Assembly (NCBI GenBank): GCA_963668595.1
Contig: OY764876.1
Coordinates: forward strand, 1,054,001-1,118,000
Length of the DNA: 64,000 nucleotides
Direction of reading: 5' to 3'
From: GWE2-42-39 sp963668595
Lineage (GTDB): Bacteria > Bacteroidota > Bacteroidia > Bacteroidales > Prolixibacteraceae
Shown: in pieces, positions 59,376-64,000 of the stretch
Numbering within the stretch: position 1 is the first letter of the stretch
Layout of the letters: each line of letters starts with the position of its first letter
The notes under the pieces: generated by a model
Database searches by the model: none
What the model was told of the DNA's origin: nothing
What the model saw: only the letters and a program-made list of their open reading frames with translations
Translations under genes and position numbers: made by a program

Positions 59376-60716
59376 ATGAAGATTATTTTTTCTGGGATTA
59401 TCTTGTTATTTCTATCCTTCAACATCAGCGTTTCTTTCGCCGGAGACTGGGAATCTCTTTTTAATGGAAAGGATTTAAAAGGCTGGAAACAGTTAAACGG
59501 CAAAGCCATCTACGAAGTGAAAAACGGAGAAATAGTCGGGACTACAGTTGCCAACACGCCAAATTCGTTTCTGACAACAGAAAAAACTTATGGCGATTTT
59601 ATTCTTGAACTCGATTTGTTGGCTGACGACCGAATGAATTCAGGAATTCAATTTCGTAGCGAAAGTAAACCCGAAGTGATGAATGGCCGCGTACACGGTT
59701 ACCAGTGTGAAGTTGATCCATCAGTACGTGCCTGGAGCGGAGGTATATACGATGAAGCTCGCCGTGGATGGTTGTATCCTTGTACTTTAAATCCGGCAGG
59801 AGGCAAAGCATACAAAAATGGAGACTGGAATCACTATCGCATCGAATGCATCGGGAATAATATCCGCACCTGGCTCAATGGCGTCCCGGTAGCTCATTTG
59901 ATCGATAATATGACTGCCGAAGGATTTATTTGTCTGCAAGTACATGCTATTTCGAAAAAAGAAGAAGAAGGACGGCAAATTCGCTGGAAAAATATTCGGA
60001 TCCAAACTAAAAATCTGAAACCTTCACCTGTTGCCGATATTTTCGTTGTAAACATGTTGCCCAATGATCTTTCAGAAGCAGAAAAAAACCAGGGGTGGAA
60101 ACTTCTGTTCGACGGAAAAACCACAGAAGGATGGACAAGTGTCAACGGAAATGAATTTCCGCAAAAAGGCTGGCAAGTTAGTCAGGGAATGATTTCGGTT
60201 CTTTTAGCAGGAGGAGATGACTCAAAACGCGGAGGCGACATCATTACCAAAGAAAAATTCAAAGCATTCGATCTTCAGTTTGAATTTCAATTGACTGAAG
60301 CTGCAAATAGTGGTGTAAAATACGGCCTGGGAAACAATGGTCCGTCAATTGGCCTTGAGTATCAGGTTTTAGACGACAAGCACCCTGATGCAAAAATGGG
60401 TGTGGTCGGTAATCGTACTATTGCTTCACTTTACGATTTAATTCCTTCAGAGAAAGATCCGCGCTTTCTGAAAAAAGCAGGAGAATGGAATCGTGGCCGC
60501 ATTGTTATTTATCCCGACAATCATGTCGAACACTGGTTAAACGGATTAAAAGTAGTCGAATACATCCGTGGAAATAATGTGTATAGAGCATTGGTTGCCA
60601 GAAGTAAATATGCACAATTCGAGAATTTTGGTATGGCTGCAGAAAGTCCGATATTACTGCAAGATCACTCGGATAATGTGAACTTCAGAAGTATTAAAAT
60701 TAAAGAAATAAACTAA
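59376..60716 (+). CDS. Secreted protein with two DUF1080 (3-keto-disaccharide hydrolase) domains
   Basis: 446 residues, signal peptide (about 1-22). Two DUF1080 jelly-roll copies: the first starts WESLFNGKDLKGWKQLNG and includes MNSGIQFRSESKPEVMNGRV; the second starts WKLLFDGKTTEGWTSVNG (about residue 242) and includes NSGVKYGLGNNGPSIGLEYQ. DUF1080 proteins act on 3-keto-glycosides (hydrolase, lyase or hydratase roles have been reported for relatives). First gene of the plus-strand operon; six bases separate it from the next. Which copy is catalytic is not clear. Confidence 0.88.
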   Translation: MKIIFSGIILLFLSFNISVSFAGDWESLFNGKDLKGWKQLNGKAIYEVKNGEIVGTTVANTPNSFLTTEKTYGDFILELDLLADDRMNSGIQFRSESKPEVMNGRVHGYQCEVDPSVRAWSGGIYDEARRGWLYPCTLNPAGGKAYKNGDWNHYRIECIGNNIRTWLNGVPVAHLIDNMTAEGFICLQVHAISKKEEEGRQIRWKNIRIQTKNLKPSPVADIFVVNMLPNDLSEAEKNQGWKLLFDGKTTEGWTSVNGNEFPQKGWQVSQGMISVLLAGGDDSKRGGDIITKEKFKAFDLQFEFQLTEAANSGVKYGLGNNGPSIGLEYQVLDDKHPDAKMGVVGNRTIASLYDLIPSEKDPRFLKKAGEWNRGRIVIYPDNHVEHWLNGLKVVEYIRGNNVYRALVARSKYAQFENFGMAAESPILLQDHSDNVNFRSIKIKEIN

Positions 60717-60721
60717 GCACA

Positions 60722-61558
60722 ATGAAAAAGATCAATTGGCTTATATTGCTGTTTACCTGTGGTTTATCAGTTGTAACATTCTCATGTTGTGGCGACAAAC
60801 AGGCTGAGCAAACCCAACACAAAGAAATTAAGTTTCAACTTGGAATTGCGTCGTATTCATTGCGTAACTTCTCGGTAGATACCGTTATTGCATTTACCAA
60901 ACAGCTTGGAATCGAAAATGTTGCATTTAAAAGTATGCACCTGAAATTAGATGCATCGGATGCTGAAATAGCCGAAGTTGTTCAGAAGTGCCAAACCGGC
61001 GGCGTAAACTTATATGCTGGCGGAGTGATTTACATGAAAACGGAAGAAGAAGTTGATCAGGCTTTCGAATATGCAAAAAAAGCAGGAATGAAAATGATTA
61101 TCGGCGTTCCGAACCACGAATTACTTGCTTATGTAGAAGGAAAAGTGAAAGAATATGACATCAAACTGGCTATTCATAACCATGGCCCGGGCGATAAACT
61201 TTATCCAAGTGCGGAAAGTGTTTATACACTGATAAAAGATATGGATTCACGCATGGGATTATGTATTGATATTGGCCACACTGTACGAATTCAGCGCAGC
61301 CCTTCGCAGGATATAAAAGACTTTTACGACCGTGTTCTCGATATTCATATTAAAGATGTAACCAAAGCTGATTCGGAAGGCAGTACCTGTGAAATTGGTC
61401 ACGGCGTAGTCGATTTCAAAACATTCCTTTCTGATCTTGTTGATCTGGGATATTCAGGAATTCTTTCGTTCGAATACGAAAAAGACGGAAATAATCCATT
61501 TATCGGAATGGCCGAATCTGTCGGCTATATCAAAGGTGTATTGTCAACTATCCAATAA
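60722..61558 (+). CDS. Lipoprotein with sugar isomerase/epimerase-like TIM barrel
   Basis: 278 residues. Lipoprotein signal MKKINWLILLFTCGLSVVTF with Cys at about 22. The remainder is an AP-endonuclease-2/xylose-isomerase-like barrel: QLGIASYSLRNFSVDTVIAF, LAIHNHGPGDKLYPSAES, MGLCIDIGHTVRIQ (metal ligands), DIHIKDVTKADSEG, CEIGHGVVDF and GILSFEYEKDG. Such barrels bind divalent metal; in 3-keto-glycoside loci a relative is thought to open or eliminate the oxidised glycoside. Anchored outside the cytoplasm, matching its exported neighbours. Confidence 0.86.
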   Translation: MKKINWLILLFTCGLSVVTFSCCGDKQAEQTQHKEIKFQLGIASYSLRNFSVDTVIAFTKQLGIENVAFKSMHLKLDASDAEIAEVVQKCQTGGVNLYAGGVIYMKTEEEVDQAFEYAKKAGMKMIIGVPNHELLAYVEGKVKEYDIKLAIHNHGPGDKLYPSAESVYTLIKDMDSRMGLCIDIGHTVRIQRSPSQDIKDFYDRVLDIHIKDVTKADSEGSTCEIGHGVVDFKTFLSDLVDLGYSGILSFEYEKDGNNPFIGMAESVGYIKGVLSTIQ

Positions 61559-61577
61559 AAGAATAAACTAAGTTAAG

Positions 61578-63026
61578 ATGAGCTCAAATCGGAGGAATTT
61601 TTTAAAAAATAGTGCGATAGCAGTAGGTGCTTTAACCATTCTGCCAAGCAAAGTATTGTTTTCGAAACCTGAGATACGCGATGCCAGTGGCAAACTGATT
61701 AAAGCAGCTACATTTGCTCCAAGCGACAAAGTAAATATGGCTTTCTGCGGAATAGGAAACCGCGGTGGCGAGATTTTACGTGAATTCAACAAAACAGGAA
61801 TGGTTAACACAACTGTTCTATGCGATGTGGACATGGGAGCCAAACATACGCTTCAGAATATGGAAAGTTATCCCAATGCAAAGCGCTTTCAGGATTTTAG
61901 GGAAATGTTTGCCAAAGCAGGGAAGGAATTTGATGCAGTTTGCGTTGGAACCCCCGACTTTTCTCACTTTCCAATTGCCGTACTAGCCATGTCGGAAGGA
62001 AAACATGTATATGTTGAAAAACCACTGACCCGCACTTTCAACGAATCGGAATTGCTGATTAAAGCAGCAAAAAAATATAAAGTTGTAACCCAAATGGGTA
62101 ATCAGGGACACTCGGAAGCCAATTATTTTCAGTTCAAATCATGGGTTGAAAACGGTATAATCAAAGACGTTACGGCTATTACTGCCCACATGAACAGCGC
62201 CCGTCGCTGGCACGGATGGAATACTGCCATTACTAAATTCCCCGATGCAGAACCAATTCCATCAACTCTTGACTGGGACACATGGCTGATGGCAGCACAA
62301 GCGCACGATTACAACAAAGATTTTATAAACGGACAATGGCGCTGCTGGTTCGACTTTGGTATGGGAGCACTGGGTGACTGGGGAGCTCATATTATCGATA
62401 CAGCACATCAATTCCTGAATTTAGGTTTGCCATACGAAGTTGATCCGCTCAAACTCGAAGGTCATAATTCATTTTTCTATCCACAATCATCCACATTGGC
62501 TTTCCGTTTTCCAAAGCGCGAAAAAATGCCACCTCTCACCATTACCTGGTACGATGGTGTAAATAACATTCCGCAAGTACCGGAAGGTTACGGCGCTCTT
62601 GAAATCGATCCGAATGTTCCGCCGCCAAGTAACGGAGCAATGCAACCAGCAAAGCTGAATCCGGGTAAAATTATTTACAGCAAAGACCTTACTTTTAAAG
62701 GTGGTTCGCATGGAAGTACTTTGTCTATTATCCCTTCAGAAAAAGCCAAAGAAATGGAATCGAAATTGCCGGAAGTGCCGAAAAGCCCGTCCAATCATTT
62801 CGAAAACTTTGCATTGGCCGTACGCGGATTGGAAGAAACACGTTCTCCATTTGAAATATCAGGCCCGCTTAGTCAGGTATTCTGTCTGGGCGTATTGGCG
62901 CAAAAACTGAATATGAAAATTGAGTTTGACCGAGAAAAGAAAAAGATAACCAACAGCAAAGTCGCCAATGAGTTATTGGTTGGAACTCCTCCCCGAAAAG
63001 GCTGGGAAGAATTCTATAAACTTTAA
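61578..63026 (+). CDS. Tat-exported Gfo/Idh/MocA oxidoreductase 1
   Basis: 482 residues. Tat signal SSNRRNFLKNSAIAVGALTI. Rossmann domain starting KVNMAFCGIGNRGGEILREF, the EKP motif HVYVEKPLTRTFNESELL, then a C-terminal GFO_IDH_MocA domain (NGQWRCWFDFGMGALGDWGA, HIIDTAHQF). Exported family members keep NAD(H) tightly bound and oxidise or reduce sugars, such as C3 oxidation of glycosides. Substrate inferred from neighbours. Confidence 0.9.
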   Translation: MSSNRRNFLKNSAIAVGALTILPSKVLFSKPEIRDASGKLIKAATFAPSDKVNMAFCGIGNRGGEILREFNKTGMVNTTVLCDVDMGAKHTLQNMESYPNAKRFQDFREMFAKAGKEFDAVCVGTPDFSHFPIAVLAMSEGKHVYVEKPLTRTFNESELLIKAAKKYKVVTQMGNQGHSEANYFQFKSWVENGIIKDVTAITAHMNSARRWHGWNTAITKFPDAEPIPSTLDWDTWLMAAQAHDYNKDFINGQWRCWFDFGMGALGDWGAHIIDTAHQFLNLGLPYEVDPLKLEGHNSFFYPQSSTLAFRFPKREKMPPLTITWYDGVNNIPQVPEGYGALEIDPNVPPPSNGAMQPAKLNPGKIIYSKDLTFKGGSHGSTLSIIPSEKAKEMESKLPEVPKSPSNHFENFALAVRGLEETRSPFEISGPLSQVFCLGVLAQKLNMKIEFDREKKKITNSKVANELLVGTPPRKGWEEFYKL

Positions 63027-63108
63027 TTCGCAATTTGCTGATCCGGATTATTATTCAAAACTTTGAGAAAAGTAAAAACTATATTCTGAAAAAATTAAAA
63101 TAAATAAA

Positions 63109-64000
63109 ATGAGCTCGAACCGGAGAGATTTCTTGAAAAAGGCAGCAATCGGAACTGCCGGAATAGCCGTTGGCGGCGTAGCCCAGGGCATGTCGGCCAA
63201 AAGTTATTCTAAAATTATGGGAGCAAACGATCGACTGCACGTTGCATTGGTCGGACTGGGGCGTCGATACAGTGCCTACATTGAACCCATTGCGCTAAAG
63301 GAAAGCAACGTTGAGCTGGTTTATCTTTGCGATGTAATGAAAAAACAGCGGGATGCTGCTGCCAAAACATTTTCGAAACATATCAGCAATCAGCCAAAAC
63401 TGGAGAACGATATTCGCAAAGTTCTGGAAGACAAACAACTTGACCTGATTTTTAATGCAACTCCCGACCACTGGCATGCTCCTGGTACATTCATGGCCGT
63501 TGAAGCAGGCAAACATGTTTATCTGGAAAAACCGTGCAGTCACAATCCGCACGAAGGCGAATTACTCATTGCTTATCAGAAAACATATGGAAAAGTAATT
63601 CAGATGGGCAATCAGCAGCGTTCGTCAGATCACACCATCGAAATAATGAAAGCTATCCACAATGGAGTGATAGGAAAAGCTTACAAAGCCATCGCTTTTT
63701 ATACTAACAAACGTGGCCGTGTGGTTAATCCGACACAAGCTCCTGTTCCGGAAGGACTCGACTGGGAATTGTTTCAGGGACCATCGCCACGCAAACCGTA
63801 TATGCACGATACCTGGGACTACAACTGGCACTGGTATGGCTGGGATTTTGGTACCGCCGAAATGGGTAACAATGCAACCCACGAGCTGGATATTGCCCGT
63901 TGGGCTTTGCAGGTTGACTATCCTGAATTTGTTTTTGTTGAAGCAGACAAACGCCATTTTGAAAGCGATGGTTGGGAAATGTACGATACCATGGATGCAA
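63109..64000 (+). CDS. Tat-exported Gfo/Idh/MocA oxidoreductase 2 (3' end outside window)
   Basis: The ATG at 63109 opens a frame that is uninterrupted to the end of the window, 297 codons. Tat signal SSNRRDFLKKAAIGTAGIAV, Rossmann start LHVALVGLGRRYSAYIEP, LIFNATPDHWHAPGTFMAVE, HVYLEKPCSHNPHEGELL and MGNQQRSSDHTIEIM, then YNWHWYGWDFGTAEMGNNAT and HELDIARWAL. Paralogous to the preceding gene (same signal type and EKP motif) but clearly diverged; possibly they handle different anomers or substrates. Confidence 0.9.
   Translation, partial: MSSNRRDFLKKAAIGTAGIAVGGVAQGMSAKSYSKIMGANDRLHVALVGLGRRYSAYIEPIALKESNVELVYLCDVMKKQRDAAAKTFSKHISNQPKLENDIRKVLEDKQLDLIFNATPDHWHAPGTFMAVEAGKHVYLEKPCSHNPHEGELLIAYQKTYGKVIQMGNQQRSSDHTIEIMKAIHNGVIGKAYKAIAFYTNKRGRVVNPTQAPVPEGLDWELFQGPSPRKPYMHDTWDYNWHWYGWDFGTAEMGNNATHELDIARWALQVDYPEFVFVEADKRHFESDGWEMYDTMDA

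Noticed and set aside
1..64000. Mobile elements, CRISPR arrays, toxin-antitoxin or phage modules
   Set aside because: No transposase, integrase, regularly spaced repeats or defence genes were found on either strand.

Overview
The window looks like a chromosomal segment of a glycan-degrading member of the Bacteroidota (Bacteroidales/Marinilabiliales-like; inferred, no 16S present). The reasons are the AT-rich sequence, the recurrent -7 promoter box TAnnTTTG, the absence of Shine-Dalgarno sites, Bacteroidota-type gene families (LTD-OadG fusion, Gln-variant dihydroorotase, DUF3857 proteins, GntR-type xylose regulator), lipoproteins, and a succinate/propionate sodium-pump operon. No phage, transposon, CRISPR array or rRNA was seen. 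One tRNA (Leu, CAG) is present.

Layout. 1-6.1 kb: the 3' part of a zinc-less M16 protein, a GH95 fucosidase, two small envelope proteins, tRNA-Leu, msrA and a TRIC channel. 6.2-11.6 kb: a xylose operon on the minus strand (xylR, then xylB-xylA-xylE) with a repeated 16-bp candidate operator. 11.8-13.9 kb: pyrC and a ThuA-like protein. 14.0-20.1 kb: mce-mmdA-mmdD-mmdC-mmdB, the sodium-translocating methylmalonyl-CoA decarboxylase with its epimerase, next to a CoA-transferase. Together they can convert succinyl-CoA to propionate. 20.5-25.8 kb: purL and small membrane proteins, two of them tandem paralogues. 25.9-30.6 kb: an anomeric-kinase-like gene, a GHL10-like lipoprotein, a GalU-like nucleotidyltransferase and a divergent FHS-type sugar transporter, a likely sugar-salvage group. 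30.7-38.3 kb: a cysteine-cluster protein, a pair of transglutaminase-like DUF3857 proteins (one apparently dead), a GH29 fucosidase and a PBP4-type DD-peptidase. 38.4-44.3 kb: fluoride channel with DUF190, enolase, argS and PPi-phosphofructokinase.

44.5-54.7 kb: an L-rhamnose locus. An AraC regulator is divergent from rhaT, GH78 rhamnosidase, rhaA, a class II aldolase, an FGGY kinase, and a second aldolase made of an intact domain fused to a degenerate copy. Every gap longer than about 50 bases inside this operon carries an inverted repeat. 54.7-57.7 kb: nitroreductase, a small secreted protein, and glyA, whose start codon overlaps the stop of a 24-codon leader ORF. 57.8-64 kb: a 32-residue membrane microprotein, then a membrane-anchored ToxR-like regulator divergent from a tandem DUF1080 protein, a TIM-barrel lipoprotein and two Tat-exported Gfo/Idh/MocA oxidoreductases (the last cut by the window end). 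This set resembles the 3-keto-glycoside route of glycan breakdown.

The genes describe a saccharolytic life: fucosidases and rhamnosidase release sugars, dedicated transporters and operons take up xylose and rhamnose, enolase and PPi-PFK serve glycolysis, and the Na+ pump couples propionate formation to energy conservation.
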